A stretch of DNA of 64,000 nucleotides from an uncultured Oscillospiraceae bacterium (GTDB taxonomy: Bacteria; Bacillota; Clostridia; Oscillospirales; Oscillospiraceae), in the NCBI GenBank assembly GCA_934573855.1, contig CAKTMF010000007.1, positions 83,613 to 147,612 on the forward strand, in the 5' to 3' direction. A model generated the notes under the pieces. The model made no database searches, had not been told where the DNA came from, and saw only the letters and a list, made by a program, of their open reading frames with translations. Position numbers and translations under genes: made by a program. The first letter of the stretch is position 1. Each line of letters begins with the position of its first letter. Positions 16,941 through 26,181 of the stretch are shown piece by piece.

Positions 16941-18689
16941 TTATTTCAGCCTTGCCTCCACGTCGCGCATGGCGCGCTCGACGCGGCCGTCGGCAAAGGG
17001 GCTTTCAAGCCCGGCGTCCTCCGCCGCCTGCACCAGCGTGACGGCGCCGCGGGGGATGAGCGCGAAGAACTTATCAAGTCCCGCGCCGCTCTTTTCAAGC
17101 TCCAGCTCATATATCTGCAGCGCCACGTCGCAGGACACCGGATAGCTTATCACATAGAACGGGTACTCAAAAAAGTGTACTATGTCGATCCAGCTCATGG
17201 CGTAGTAATCCTCGTACCCCTCCGCGAGATACCCATATTCCCCGGCGAGGCGCAGGGAAACGGCGTTAATGCTCTCCGCGCTCAGCTCGTCGTCGCTCAT
17301 GGCGTACACCTCGTTTTCAAACTGAGCGAAGGACGCCTGCTGGACGTAGCATTCGAGCGTGTCGTACATCTTCATCCGGTACAGCTCGTCGACGGTGCCG
17401 CTGTCGAGCGACTCGCCCATATAGGCGGGCATGAGGTATTCGAGAGACTGCGAAAAGACCTCGGCGAGGTCGATGGACTCGTCGGCGTTATAGTTGTACC
17501 ACGCGTCCACCGCGTGGCCCAGCTCATGGCAGAAGGTGAGTATATCCGCCTCGCTGCCCTGCGGGTCGACGAAAACATAGGGCGAGCTGTAGTTGGGTAT
17601 GTAGGTGGTGTAGGACATATCCGCCTTAAGGTCGCTGTAGCTCAGGTCATAGAGCTCGTTGTCGTACAGGAACTGAAAAGCGTCGTCGATACATCCGCCC
17701 ATGGCGGCGGCAGCGTCGCTGACAAGGCTCTCCACGTCGTCCTCGCCGACGTCATAGCTGTAATAATACGGCTCGGCGCTCAGGTAGACCGGCACGGCGC
17801 AGGCACGGATGTCCTCGATGTACCTCTCGGCCTGCTCGGGTGTGTAGTCGCGCGAGAAGGCGTAGTCGAACTGCATATCCCGGTAGCTGTCGTAGCCCAT
17901 CTCCGCGGCCAGCTCGCGGCGCAGCCTTATGAGACGGATGTAGATGTCGGCAAGTTCCCCGTTATACTGATAGTAATATTCCATGAAGAGCTTATGGTAC
18001 TCGTCCGCGTCGGTGCATTCGGAAAGCGCCTCGTAATAGTCCAGCTCCTCGCCATCCACGGTGATGACGGGCGCGGCGATGGCGGTGCGGTACTCGCTGA
18101 GAAGCCCCGCCTCGCGCTGCATGAGCGCAACGACCTCGTCGGTGTATACGGAGTCCTCCGGGTCGGCGTAATCCTCGCAGAAGCCCTCCCAAAAGAAGTC
18201 GCGCTCCAGCCGCGCGGCCTTTTTGCTGGCGGCGCAGGCGTAGTACAGCTCATCCAAAAGCTGCTGCTGCACGGCGGAGCTTTCGGTGCAGAAGCTGTAC
18301 TCCTCCGCCCAGTATTCGTCCGTGGTGTCAAGACAGCTGTGTATGTCGGAGAGGGCGTAGGCGGTCTGAAAATCGTAGAAGTCGTTTATACACTGAGTAA
18401 TTGCGTCGGAAATGCGGGAATATGAGACGTTATTCTCCAGCGCCTCTATCGCCTCGTCCACATGGGCCTCGATGGCATCCATGTCCGGCCGCGCGTACTC
18501 CATCTCGGAGAAGGGGACACCATCGTCTCTGCCGGTGAACGCGCCGAATATTCCGTCTATCAGCTCGCCCAGCCCGCCGAGGATCCCGCCCGCCACCGCG
18601 GAGGCGCCCGTCGAGGCGCAGGAGGAGAGCAGCAGCGCCGCGAGTATGAGCGAAATTATCGCAGTCAGCTTTTTCTTCAATATCTTCAC
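16941..18689 (-). CDS. Secreted M3-family oligoendopeptidase, lipoprotein
   Basis: A 582-aa zinc metallopeptidase related to PepF (family M3). The FCHELGHAVD motif at about residue 390 provides the two zinc His and the catalytic Glu; EVFSQSLEYLMP about 25 residues later gives the third ligand Glu. Unlike cytoplasmic PepF it has a lipoprotein signal (LSSC at about residue 21), so it should trim peptides outside the cell. The reading frame opens with GTG at 18689 with no good SD; TTG at 18680 has GGGGTGA about five bases upstream and may be the true start. The signal peptide is kept either way. It is convergent with the oxidoreductase operon. Confidence 0.85.
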   Translation of the reverse strand: MKILKKKLTAIISLILAALLLSSCASTGASAVAGGILGGLGELIDGIFGAFTGRDDGVPFSEMEYARPDMDAIEAHVDEAIEALENNVSYSRISDAITQCINDFYDFQTAYALSDIHSCLDTTDEYWAEEYSFCTESSAVQQQLLDELYYACAASKKAARLERDFFWEGFCEDYADPEDSVYTDEVVALMQREAGLLSEYRTAIAAPVITVDGEELDYYEALSECTDADEYHKLFMEYYYQYNGELADIYIRLIRLRRELAAEMGYDSYRDMQFDYAFSRDYTPEQAERYIEDIRACAVPVYLSAEPYYYSYDVGEDDVESLVSDAAAAMGGCIDDAFQFLYDNELYDLSYSDLKADMSYTTYIPNYSSPYVFVDPQGSEADILTFCHELGHAVDAWYNYNADESIDLAEVFSQSLEYLMPAYMGESLDSGTVDELYRMKMYDTLECYVQQASFAQFENEVYAMSDDELSAESINAVSLRLAGEYGYLAEGYEDYYAMSWIDIVHFFEYPFYVISYPVSCDVALQIYELELEKSGAGLDKFFALIPRGAVTLVQAAEDAGLESPFADGRVERAMRDVEARLK

Positions 18690-18788
18690 CCCAGTTTTTA
18701 TTTTAGCCTATCATAACATATTCGCGCCGATGTGAAAATACCCTTTGGGCAGACATATGCGGGAAGATGTGCAAACGCTGTTTTCCAC

Positions 18789-18817
18789 TTGACTTTTCAG
18801 TAGGTGTATACTAAAAT
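18789..18817 (+). promoter_or_regulatory. Promoter, TTGACT-17-TAAAAT
   Basis: A SigA-like pair with 17-bp spacing, leaving a leader of about 105 bases before the membrane-protein gene at 18931. Confidence 0.6.
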
Positions 18818-18930
18818 CAAACATAGATGTAGTAAATTAATGCACTAAAATCGCGGGCTGAGTCCGCGGCGGTGACTGCTTCCGGCGCGGCGGGAGACCG
18901 CGTCACAGAAAAATAGACAGGAGAAAAAAC

Positions 18931-19398
18931 ATGGACGAAAAGAAATATCAGGAAACCGCAGATGAGGAGCAGGGCGGCGCGCTGCGCGGCATACTCGGGG
19001 CGCTCATCGGGGCGCTCGTAGGCTCGATACCCTGGTTCCTCGTAAGCACCTTCGCGGATTATTTTGTGGCCGTGCTGGGCGCGCTCACGGGCGTCGCCGC
19101 CTGCTATGGCTATCACCTGTTCAAGGGCCGCGGCAGCAAGACCTTCGCGCTTGTGGTCGTGATACTCAGCTCTGTCATCGCGCTCTTCGTCGCGGAGCTC
19201 GGCTCGTGGATGTACCTTCTCTGCTCCGACCCCGAGTGGCAGGCGGACGCGGCGTCGATCGGCATTTCCGTTGCGCGTCTCGCGTGGGAATCCCTCATGA
19301 TGCCGGATAACTGGAGCGTCATGGCTCCCAGCATGCTCCTCGGCATGGGTATCGGCATTCTGGGCGTTATTTCCGTAGGCAAGAATCTCCTCGACTGA
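18931..19398 (+). CDS. Small integral membrane protein, four helices
   Basis: A 155-aa protein with an acidic N-terminal tail and about four hydrophobic segments (residues about 19-60 in two closely spaced helices, 72-95, 128-150), Gly-rich (GILGALIGALVGSIPW). No family recognised. AGGAG lies eight bases before the ATG. It stands alone, transcribed from its own promoter and closed by a bidirectional terminator. Confidence 0.7.
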   Translation: MDEKKYQETADEEQGGALRGILGALIGALVGSIPWFLVSTFADYFVAVLGALTGVAACYGYHLFKGRGSKTFALVVVILSSVIALFVAELGSWMYLLCSDPEWQADAASIGISVARLAWESLMMPDNWSVMAPSMLLGMGIGILGVISVGKNLLD

Positions 19399-19411
19399 CA
19401 CGGGAAAAATG

Positions 19412-19452
19412 AAAAACCGGAGAGACCGTACAGTGGTCTCTCCGGTTTTTTT
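19412..19452. terminator. Bidirectional terminator
   Basis: A 16-bp perfect stem (AAAAACCGGAGAGACC and complement) with a 7-base loop and T-runs on both strands. It serves the membrane-protein gene on the left and the NhaC gene converging from the right. Confidence 0.9.
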
Positions 19453-19460
19453 ACCGCCCG

Positions 19461-20774
19461 TCACGCGGACTTCTTCTCGGGGATGAGAAAGATGAAAACG
19501 AGCGAGCTTAAAAGAAGCAGGAACGGGTAGAAAAGATTGGGTATTATCTCGAATGCGGATATCTCGTACCCCAGCGAGGCTGCGGCGGAGATCGCTACGA
19601 GCATCTGTGCGCCGTAGGGAATGATACCCTGAAAGACGCAGGAGAAGGTGTCGAGGAGGGAGGCGGTCTTTTTGCCGGAAATGCCGTAGCTCGCGGCCAT
19701 TTCGGCGGCTATGGGGTTGGCCATGACGATGGCGACGGTGTTGTTGGCAGTGGCGATGTCCATCGCGCCGACCAGCAGACCTATGCCGAGCTGACCGCCG
19801 CGGCGGCCCTTGAACACCCGCTGTATCCACGAGAGCAGCGCGTCGAAGCCGCCGTACTCCCGGATGAGGGCGCAGATGGCGGAGACGAGTATCGCGACCA
19901 TGGCGGTCTCGAACATCCCGGCCGCGCCGGAGCCCATGTTGGCGAGAAGCTCTGTTGCCTTGACGGCGCCGGTGCAGAGCATGATGACCGAGCCGGAGAC
20001 TATGCCGACGAGCAGCACGACGAACACGTTTATGCCGATGACGCCGCCGATCAGAACGAGAACATAGGGGACAATCTGAACGAGGTTATAGGAGGAAAGC
20101 TCCGACGGGACGATGTCGGCCCGCAGCGAGAGGACGACGATGAGTACGAGCGTCGCGAGCGCCGCCGGGAGCGCGATGGCGAAGTTCTCGCGGAACTTGT
20201 CCTTCATCTCGCAGCCCTGACCGTTGCAGGCGGCGATGGTGGTGTCGGAGATAAAGGAGAGGTTGTCGCCGAACATCGCGCCGCCCACCACGGTGCCTAT
20301 GCACAGCGGGAGGCTGAAGCCCGAGGCCGCGGCGATGGGGACGGCGATGGGGGTGATGAGCGTGATGGTGCCGACGGAGGTACCCATCGCGGTGGAGACG
20401 AAGCAGCTCACCACGAACAGCACCGCCACGGCGTAGCGCGCCGGAATGAGCGAGAGCATGAAGTACGCCACGCTCTCCGCGCTGCTGCGGCCCACGACGC
20501 CCACGAATATGCCGGCCTCGAGGAAAATAAGTATCATTGTGACGATGTTCTTGTCGCCGATACCGCGCCCCATGAGCGTGAGCTTTTCGTCAAAGCTCAG
20601 CGACCTGTTCTGGAGGCAGGCGGCGAGCAGGGCGACGAGGAACACGACCACGATGGGTATGCTGTAAAAGCCCATGGGTATCCTCAGCACATACTCAAAG
20701 AGTATCCCCATGCCCAGATACAGCACCACAAATATCCCTATCGGCAGGAGCGCTATCGCCTTACCCTGTTTCAT
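19461..20774 (-). CDS. Na+/H+ antiporter, NhaC family
   Basis: A 437-aa membrane protein with about 11-12 helices. Characteristic NhaC segments are STAMGTSVGTITLITPIAVP, VVGGAMFGDNLSFISDTTIA (the polar helix-break region with conserved Asp residues) and the later MDIATANNTVAIVMANPIA. It should exchange Na+ for protons, or work as a related amino-acid or malate/lactate antiporter, since the family is broad. The start was set at ATG 20774 because GAGAGG lies eight bases upstream; the GTG at 20783 overlaps that SD. Confidence 0.85.
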   Translation of the reverse strand: MKQGKAIALLPIGIFVVLYLGMGILFEYVLRIPMGFYSIPIVVVFLVALLAACLQNRSLSFDEKLTLMGRGIGDKNIVTMILIFLEAGIFVGVVGRSSAESVAYFMLSLIPARYAVAVLFVVSCFVSTAMGTSVGTITLITPIAVPIAAASGFSLPLCIGTVVGGAMFGDNLSFISDTTIAACNGQGCEMKDKFRENFAIALPAALATLVLIVVLSLRADIVPSELSSYNLVQIVPYVLVLIGGVIGINVFVVLLVGIVSGSVIMLCTGAVKATELLANMGSGAAGMFETAMVAILVSAICALIREYGGFDALLSWIQRVFKGRRGGQLGIGLLVGAMDIATANNTVAIVMANPIAAEMAASYGISGKKTASLLDTFSCVFQGIIPYGAQMLVAISAAASLGYEISAFEIIPNLFYPFLLLLSSLVFIFLIPEKKSA

Positions 20775-20808
20775 CAAAAACACCTCTCTATAATAAGCAT
20801 GCTATGAA

Positions 20809-20837
20809 AAACTACAACATTTCAGGGGCTTTGTCAA
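20809..20837 (-). promoter_or_regulatory. Probable promoter of the NhaC gene
   Basis: Minus-strand TTGACA, 17-bp spacer, TAGTTT. The -35 is perfect, the -10 weak. It lies back-to-back with the promoter of the divergent PAP2 gene. Confidence 0.45.
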
Positions 20838-20844
20838 GTAACAC

Positions 20845-20873
20845 TTGCGGCGGAGGGCGGATTGGGGTATAAT
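20845..20873 (+). promoter_or_regulatory. Promoter of the PAP2 phosphatase gene
   Basis: TTGCGG, 17-bp spacer, TATAAT; start codon 37 bases downstream of the -10. Confidence 0.65.
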
Positions 20874-20910
20874 TCCTGCGTATCATGACTTTGACCCATG
20901 GAGGATATAT

Positions 20911-21762
20911 ATGGCTGATATTCTGAACACCGTCTTTGCCGGCTATGACAAGGCTATACTGACGGTAATGCACTTTCTGGGCGAGTATCTGGGGGTCGTC
21001 CTCACTCCGCTCATGAAGCTCATAACGCTGCTGGGCGAAAAGGGTCTGATCTTTTTCCTGCTGGCGCTGGTGCTGATGTGCTTTTCAAAAACGAGAAAGA
21101 CCGGCGTATGTGTGTTCGGCGCGGTGTGCTGCGGCGCGCTGATAACGAACATCATACTCAAGGACTGGGTGGCGAGACCGCGCCCGTTCGAGGCGTTTGA
21201 CCTCTACCGCATGTGGTGGAACGACATCGGCGCTCCCGCGGAGGACGGCTTTTCCTTCCCCTCCGGGCATGTCACCGCCGCGGCGGCGGGCATGACCGCC
21301 CTGTACCGCGCCGAGGGCAAAAAGTACCTCAAGCCCGGTATCATCTGGGTGCTGCTGATGGCGGTGTCCCGCAACTATCTCATGGCACACTACCCCTCCG
21401 ACGTGCTGTTCGCCGCGATATTCGGCGTGGCCTCCGGCTTCATCGCGTGGGAGATAACAAAGCTCATCTTCCGCTTCCTCGAGGAGCATGACGATAACCG
21501 CCTCTGCGCCCTCGCGCTCGACTTTGATGTGCCGCTGCCTGATATCGGTCTCAGGCTGCCCCTGAGCGGCAAAGGAAAGAAGAATGCCCCCGATAAGGAT
21601 GGGGATGACGCCGCGCCGCGCCGCGATCGCGCGGATACCGGGACCGCCGGGCGCAGCTATGACGGCGAGAGCCGCCGCGAAAGACCCGCTGCGGCAAGGA
21701 AGCCGTCCGGCACGCTCGAAAAGCTCGGCATACGGCGCAAAAAGGGCCGCCACGAGCTGTGA
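20911..21762 (+). CDS. PAP2-family membrane phosphatase
   Basis: A 283-aa protein with about six membrane spans and all three PAP2 motifs: KDWVARPRPF, SFPSGH and SRNYLMAHYPSD, carrying the catalytic His residues on the outer face. Likely substrates are undecaprenyl diphosphate or phosphatidylglycerol phosphate; the family does not decide. Residues about 215-283 add a basic, low-complexity cytoplasmic tail (Lys/Arg/Asp rich) unusual for the family. GGAGG lies six bases before the ATG. Confidence 0.9.
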   Translation: MADILNTVFAGYDKAILTVMHFLGEYLGVVLTPLMKLITLLGEKGLIFFLLALVLMCFSKTRKTGVCVFGAVCCGALITNIILKDWVARPRPFEAFDLYRMWWNDIGAPAEDGFSFPSGHVTAAAAGMTALYRAEGKKYLKPGIIWVLLMAVSRNYLMAHYPSDVLFAAIFGVASGFIAWEITKLIFRFLEEHDDNRLCALALDFDVPLPDIGLRLPLSGKGKKNAPDKDGDDAAPRRDRADTGTAGRSYDGESRRERPAAARKPSGTLEKLGIRRKKGRHEL

Positions 21763-21770
21763 TATGCATG

Positions 21771-21812
21771 AAACTGCCCCCTGCTTTCTGACGAAAGCAG
21801 GGGGCAGTTTTG
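21771..21812. terminator. Bidirectional terminator between PAP2 and Ig-like genes
   Basis: A long perfect stem (AAACTGCCCCCTGCTTTC and complement) with loop TGAC, ending in TTTTG on the plus strand. It lies between two convergent genes. Confidence 0.88.
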
Positions 21813-21824
21813 CTTGCCTGATAT

Positions 21825-23378
21825 TTACCGGCGCTTCGTTCTGCGCTTTATGTTTTCCATAAGTCCATGCACGCCGCCGTTATTCATGATGAGGACGTAG
21901 GCCGAGAGGCCGATGAGCGCGATCAGCGAGATCACGAGGACGATCACCGCGCCGGAGCTGCCCTTGGAGCCGTCCGATTCATGGGAGGGACGGGGAGTCG
22001 CGGCGGGCGAGGGCGTCGGAGTCGCGGGGGCGTCGGTCGGCTGCGCGGAGGGCGAGGGCGACGGGCTTGGCGATGGGGTCGCGGCCTTGTCGCTCACGCT
22101 GACGACAAAGGTACAGGTGAGGTCGTGGTATCTGGCCTCCACGAGCTGACGGCCCTTGGAATTAAAAACGCTGGGGTTGAAGGTCACGCCGGAGCTTATC
22201 GTCTCCGTCCCCTCGGAGGTGGTCAGCGTGAACGTGAGACCGGTGGTGTCAAGGCTCTCGCCCACGGTGTAGGTGGTGCGGGAGGGGAGGCTCTTCACCG
22301 AGAGGCTTATCTCCCGGCGGCCCTCCTCGACGCGGACGCTGAAGGTACAGGAGAGGTCCTCGTACTTCACGGTGATGACCTGGCTGCCCGCCGTGTCGAG
22401 CAGCGAGGGAGTGCAGGAGAAGCCGGAGCTTATCTCCGTGACGCGGCTGCCGTCGGTAAGGCGGAGCTTCAGCCCGCCGGTATCCAGCCTGTCGCCGACC
22501 TTGTAGCTCTGCTTCGTGGGGCGGGAGACTATTTCGAGCTTGCGTTCGGCCTTTTCCTTGACGTTCACGGGGAAGGAGCAGGTGCAGCCCTCGTAGCTCA
22601 CGCGGATGGACTGTATGCCGGCGGAGTTGAGCTGCATGGGGGAAAGGTCAAAATCGGACTTGATGGTCTCCTGCCTGTCGGGGTAGACGACGAGGACGGC
22701 CAGCCCGTCGGGGTCGAGCATATCGCCCACGGTGTACTCCGTCTTTTTGGGCATGGAGCTTATCGAGATGGAGCTGGGACCCGCGCGGCCGACGGTCACG
22801 GTGATGGGGGAGGAATACGAGGAGGCGGTGTAGCCCGAGTTCGTATTTGTGACCTGACAGTAGTAATAGAATGTGCCGGAGGAGGCGGTGGAGGGGGCGT
22901 ACCACGAGCCGGTCGCGCCGCTTATGGCCGAGCCGCCCGAGGAGCTGCGGGAGGAGTTCCGGTACCACTGGTAGCTTATGCTGCCGCCGTCGCCGACATA
23001 GGTGTCGACATACAGCTCAACGCTGTCGCCGACCTGGCACGTCACGTCACGGCAGCTGTCCACCGAGGGGACGGCGGGGAGGATGTTCACCGAGCAGGTC
23101 ACGCTGTAATCGTCGCCGGAGCTGAGATCAAAGCGGTAGTGACCCGCAAAGTACGGCGTGCCGCGCAGATAGAGCGAGCCGTTCTCGCTCTCTATATAGC
23201 AGCCGGAGGGCAGGGACACGGACTCCACCACGCCGAAGGGCATTTCCGAGATGTAGACCTTCACGTCGGAGCCTGCGGTGACGCTGCCGAGGTCGATCTC
23301 CGTGGCGGCATAGGCCGCGGGCGCGGCGGTGAGTATGAGAAGAAGTGCAAGCAGGAGAGAGAAGATATGTTTTTTCAT
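21825..23378 (-). CDS. Surface protein with tandem Ig-like (Big_3) domains
   Basis: A 517-aa protein: signal peptide 1-24 (AAYA), an N-terminal all-beta region with an Ig-like domain (about 100-195, SYQWYRNSS), then three repeats of about 80 residues that each open with a YTVGDMLDPDGL-, YKVGDRLDTGGL- or YTVGESLDTTGL-type strand, typical of the Big_3 bacterial Ig-like family. A Pro/Ser/Thr linker (PSPSPSPSAQPTD) leads to one transmembrane helix (about 475-497) and a basic tail. No LPXTG motif, so anchorage is by the helix. ATG 23378 was chosen as the first Met of the signal peptide; a TTG at 23387 is closer to the AAAGGA. Binding partner unknown. Confidence 0.85.
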   Translation of the reverse strand: MKKHIFSLLLALLLILTAAPAAYAATEIDLGSVTAGSDVKVYISEMPFGVVESVSLPSGCYIESENGSLYLRGTPYFAGHYRFDLSSGDDYSVTCSVNILPAVPSVDSCRDVTCQVGDSVELYVDTYVGDGGSISYQWYRNSSRSSSGGSAISGATGSWYAPSTASSGTFYYYCQVTNTNSGYTASSYSSPITVTVGRAGPSSISISSMPKKTEYTVGDMLDPDGLAVLVVYPDRQETIKSDFDLSPMQLNSAGIQSIRVSYEGCTCSFPVNVKEKAERKLEIVSRPTKQSYKVGDRLDTGGLKLRLTDGSRVTEISSGFSCTPSLLDTAGSQVITVKYEDLSCTFSVRVEEGRREISLSVKSLPSRTTYTVGESLDTTGLTFTLTTSEGTETISSGVTFNPSVFNSKGRQLVEARYHDLTCTFVVSVSDKAATPSPSPSPSPSAQPTDAPATPTPSPAATPRPSHESDGSKGSSGAVIVLVISLIALIGLSAYVLIMNNGGVHGLMENIKRRTKRR

Positions 23379-23416
23379 CGCTTTCAAACGATCCTTTCAA
23401 CCGTCATACATAATGT

Positions 23417-23445
23417 ATACTACTTTTTTTCGACACTTTTGTCAA
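23417..23445 (-). promoter_or_regulatory. Promoter of the Ig-like surface protein
   Basis: Minus-strand TTGACA, 17-bp spacer, TAGTAT. Confidence 0.6.
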
Positions 23446-23563
23446 CGAACTGAATGTGAATAAAAATTAAGTTTTGCAAAGGGGAGCAATGCTATGGACT
23501 TTTCCGGGGATTGATTGTATCATGGACATACCGGGAAGCGCCCGGTGAACAGGAGGTAGCGCT

Positions 23564-25246
23564 ATGGCACACGGCGGCTGGTTCAGGGAGATGGCCGTTT
23601 ATCAGATATGGACACGCAGCTTCTGCGACGGGAACGGAGACGGCATAGGCGACCTCTGGGGCGTTCTTTCAAAGCTCGATTATATAAAGAGCCTGAACGT
23701 GGATGCGATATGGTTCTCGCCCATCTATCCCTCGCCCAACGCGGACTACGGGTACGATATCTCGGACTATATGAACATAGCGCCGGAGTTCGGCGACCTC
23801 GAGCTGTTCAAAAGAGTGCTGGACGGCGCGCACGAGCGCGGACTGCGGGTGTTTATGGATCTGGTGATAAACCACAGCTCGGACGAACACCCATGGTTTA
23901 CCGAGAGCCGCCGCAGCAAGGACAGTCCCTACCACGACTATTACTACTGGCGCCCGGGAAAAACGGTGCTGGGCCGGCGCGTGCCGCCCAATAACTGGAC
24001 GAGCCACTTCGGCGGCAGCGCGTGGGAGTACGACGAGGGGCTTGACGAATATTATCTGCATATTTTCGCTAAAAAACAGCCCGATCTCAATATGTCCAAC
24101 CCCGCCGTGCGCGGGGAGATAAAGAAAATACTGCGCTTCTGGCTGGATATGGGCGTGGACGGCTTCCGCGAGGACGTCATCACCTTCATCGCAAAGACCC
24201 CCGGGCTGCCTGACAGCTATCCGAAGCTCCCCATCGCCAACGGCCTTAAACACTATGATAACCTCCCGAAGGTCCATGACTACCTGATGGAATTCAGGCG
24301 GGACGTGCTGGACGGTTACGACTGCTTCACCGTGGGCGAGAGCGGACCGTCCACCACCCCGGAGGTCGCCCTGCGCTATATCGGCCGGGGGAGCGGCCGG
24401 GTGATGGACGAGATGATAAGCTTCGACCACATGCGGGCCGACTGCTATCTCACCGACGTCCTGCGCCGCCCGTTCGATCTCGTGAGCATGAAGAGAGCCT
24501 TTTCCGAGTGGCAGTACGGCCTCTCGCGGGACGGCTGGAACGCGCTCTATATCGAGAACCACGACCACCCGCGCATAATAAGCCGCTACGGCAGCGAGAA
24601 ATACCGCGTCGAGAGCGGGAAAATGCTCGCCGCCATGTACATCCTCCAGCGCGGCACCCCCTTCATCTACCAGGGACAGGAGATAGGCATGACCAATCTG
24701 CATCTCCCCAATGTGAGGATGTACCGCGATGTTCAGGCGAAAAACCACGCGTCCATCCTCTCGAAGCTCCTGCCGGAGAAAAAGGTGCTTGAGATCATCA
24801 ACGACTCCTCCCGCGATAACGCGAGGACCCCCATGCAGTGGAGCGACGAAAGGAACGCCGGCTTCTCCGAGACGACGCCGTGGTTCTTCGTAAATCCCAA
24901 CTACCGCGAGGTGAACGTCCGCTCGCAGGAGCATGACGCGGACTCCCTGCTGAACTTCTACCGCGAGCTTCTGCGCTTCCGCCGGGAGGACCCGATAGCC
25001 GTATACGGCGATTACCGGGAGCTTATGCCCCGCGACAAACAGCGCTATGTCTACGAGCGCAACTATCAGGGCAGGCGGCTCCTCGTCATATGCTCGTTCA
25101 CGAGCGAGCAGCTGCGCTTTGAAGCGCCCGCGGGGACGGAGCTTGAACGGGGGCGGCTGCTGTTCTGCAACTACGAGACGGGCTTCGTGTTCGGCAATGG
25201 CTTCACCATGCGGCCCTATGAGCTGAGGGCATATTTGTTTGAATGA
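23564..25246 (+). CDS. GH13 alpha-glucosidase, probably oligo-1,6-glucosidase
   Basis: A 560-aa cytoplasmic enzyme (no signal peptide) with all GH13 blocks: GLRVFMDLVINHSS, GVDGFREDVITF (nucleophile Asp), FTVGES (acid Glu) and IENHDHPR (transition-state Asp). The Val after the nucleophile is the residue associated with alpha-1,6 rather than alpha-1,4 specificity in subfamily GH13_31, so isomaltose-type oligosaccharides are the best guess. A C-terminal beta domain begins near residue 480. GGAGG lies seven bases before the ATG. The ispE gene overlaps its stop by four bases, an odd partnership for a glycosidase. Confidence 0.9.
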   Translation: MAHGGWFREMAVYQIWTRSFCDGNGDGIGDLWGVLSKLDYIKSLNVDAIWFSPIYPSPNADYGYDISDYMNIAPEFGDLELFKRVLDGAHERGLRVFMDLVINHSSDEHPWFTESRRSKDSPYHDYYYWRPGKTVLGRRVPPNNWTSHFGGSAWEYDEGLDEYYLHIFAKKQPDLNMSNPAVRGEIKKILRFWLDMGVDGFREDVITFIAKTPGLPDSYPKLPIANGLKHYDNLPKVHDYLMEFRRDVLDGYDCFTVGESGPSTTPEVALRYIGRGSGRVMDEMISFDHMRADCYLTDVLRRPFDLVSMKRAFSEWQYGLSRDGWNALYIENHDHPRIISRYGSEKYRVESGKMLAAMYILQRGTPFIYQGQEIGMTNLHLPNVRMYRDVQAKNHASILSKLLPEKKVLEIINDSSRDNARTPMQWSDERNAGFSETTPWFFVNPNYREVNVRSQEHDADSLLNFYRELLRFRREDPIAVYGDYRELMPRDKQRYVYERNYQGRRLLVICSFTSEQLRFEAPAGTELERGRLLFCNYETGFVFGNGFTMRPYELRAYLFE

Positions 25247-26121
25247 TGAAAATGGACTCTGCGCTTGAAAAAGCCTATGCAAAACTGAATATCTCGCTGG
25301 ATGTGACCGCGCGGCGCGCCGACGGCTACCACGACATGGTCATGGTCATGCAGACCGTCTCTCTATGCGACGAGCTGGAGCTCACGCTCAACGGGAGCGG
25401 CACCGTGCGCGCCGAGACGAACCTGAGCTTCATCCCCGGCGACGAGAGGAACCTTGCGGTCAAGGCCGCGAAGCTCTATCTCGCCCGTATCGGGGAGAGC
25501 GGGCAGGGCGTACACATCGCCATCAGAAAGCGCATACTCGTCGGCGCGGGCATGGGCGGCGGCTCCTCGGACGCGGCGGCGGTGCTGCGCGCGATGGAAC
25601 GCATGTACGGCGGGAGGCTCGGCCGGGAGGCGCTCATGGAGCTTGCCGGGGAGACCGGGTCGGACGTGCCGTTCTGTCTCGCGGGCGGGACCATGCTCGC
25701 GAAGGGCCGGGGAGAGCTTCTTACGGAGCTTCCGGAAATGCCGGAGTGCTTCTACGCGATATGCAAGCCCGAGTTCTCCGTTTCGACGCCGGAGCTGTTC
25801 AAAAAGTTCGATAAAATTTCAAAGCAGCGCCACCCGGATACCGCCGGGCTTCTCAGGGCGCTGGAGGCAGGGGAGCTTTCTCAGGTGTGCCGCAGGATGT
25901 ACAACGTGTTCGAGGACGTTGACGACCGGCGCATGCGCACCGTCGCCGCGATAAAGAACGCGCTCCTTGACCACGGGGCGCTGGGCGCGGTGATGACCGG
26001 CACCGGCTCCGCCGTTTTCGGCGTGTTTTCCGGACGGGAGGGCGCGGAAAACGCGGCTCTCGCGCTGAAAAGAGAATATTCCTTCGCATGCGTTGCGGAA
26101 AATGTGAAGACCCTGTTATAA
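25243..26121 (+). CDS. ispE: 4-diphosphocytidyl-2-C-methyl-D-erythritol kinase
   Basis: A 292-aa GHMP-family kinase of the MEP isoprenoid pathway; it phosphorylates CDP-methylerythritol at O2. Diagnostic parts are KAYAKLNISLDV with RADGYHDM near the N-terminus, the ATP-binding LVGAGMGGGSSDAAAVL (about residues 101-117), SDVPFCLAGG, and MTGTGSAVFGVF near the C-terminus. The first of three in-frame ATGs overlaps the alpha-glucosidase stop (ATGA); no separate SD is visible, so translation is probably coupled. Its presence indicates MEP-derived isoprenoids. Confidence 0.95.
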   Translation: MMKMDSALEKAYAKLNISLDVTARRADGYHDMVMVMQTVSLCDELELTLNGSGTVRAETNLSFIPGDERNLAVKAAKLYLARIGESGQGVHIAIRKRILVGAGMGGGSSDAAAVLRAMERMYGGRLGREALMELAGETGSDVPFCLAGGTMLAKGRGELLTELPEMPECFYAICKPEFSVSTPELFKKFDKISKQRHPDTAGLLRALEAGELSQVCRRMYNVFEDVDDRRMRTVAAIKNALLDHGALGAVMTGTGSAVFGVFSGREGAENAALALKREYSFACVAENVKTLL

Positions 26122-26125
26122 GTAA

Positions 26126-26181
26126 TGAAAAAACCGCCGATACTATGTGTGTACTCAATACATAGCAAGGCGGTTTTTATT
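26126..26181 (+). terminator. Terminator of the glucosidase-ispE operon, overlapping the spoIIR leader
   Basis: The stem pairs AAAAACCGCC with GGCGGTTTTT, with a second inner pairing of ATGTGT- and TACATA-type segments. It ends in TTTTTATTATG, where the ATG is the spoIIR start. The right arm contains AAGGCGG, the only SD-like sequence for spoIIR. Confidence 0.7.

Noticed and set aside
26088..26181. Sigma-F promoter for spoIIR
   Set aside because: I looked for a GTATA-like -35 and GGNNANANT-like -10 with suitable spacing; candidate fragments had wrong spacing, so no site is claimed.
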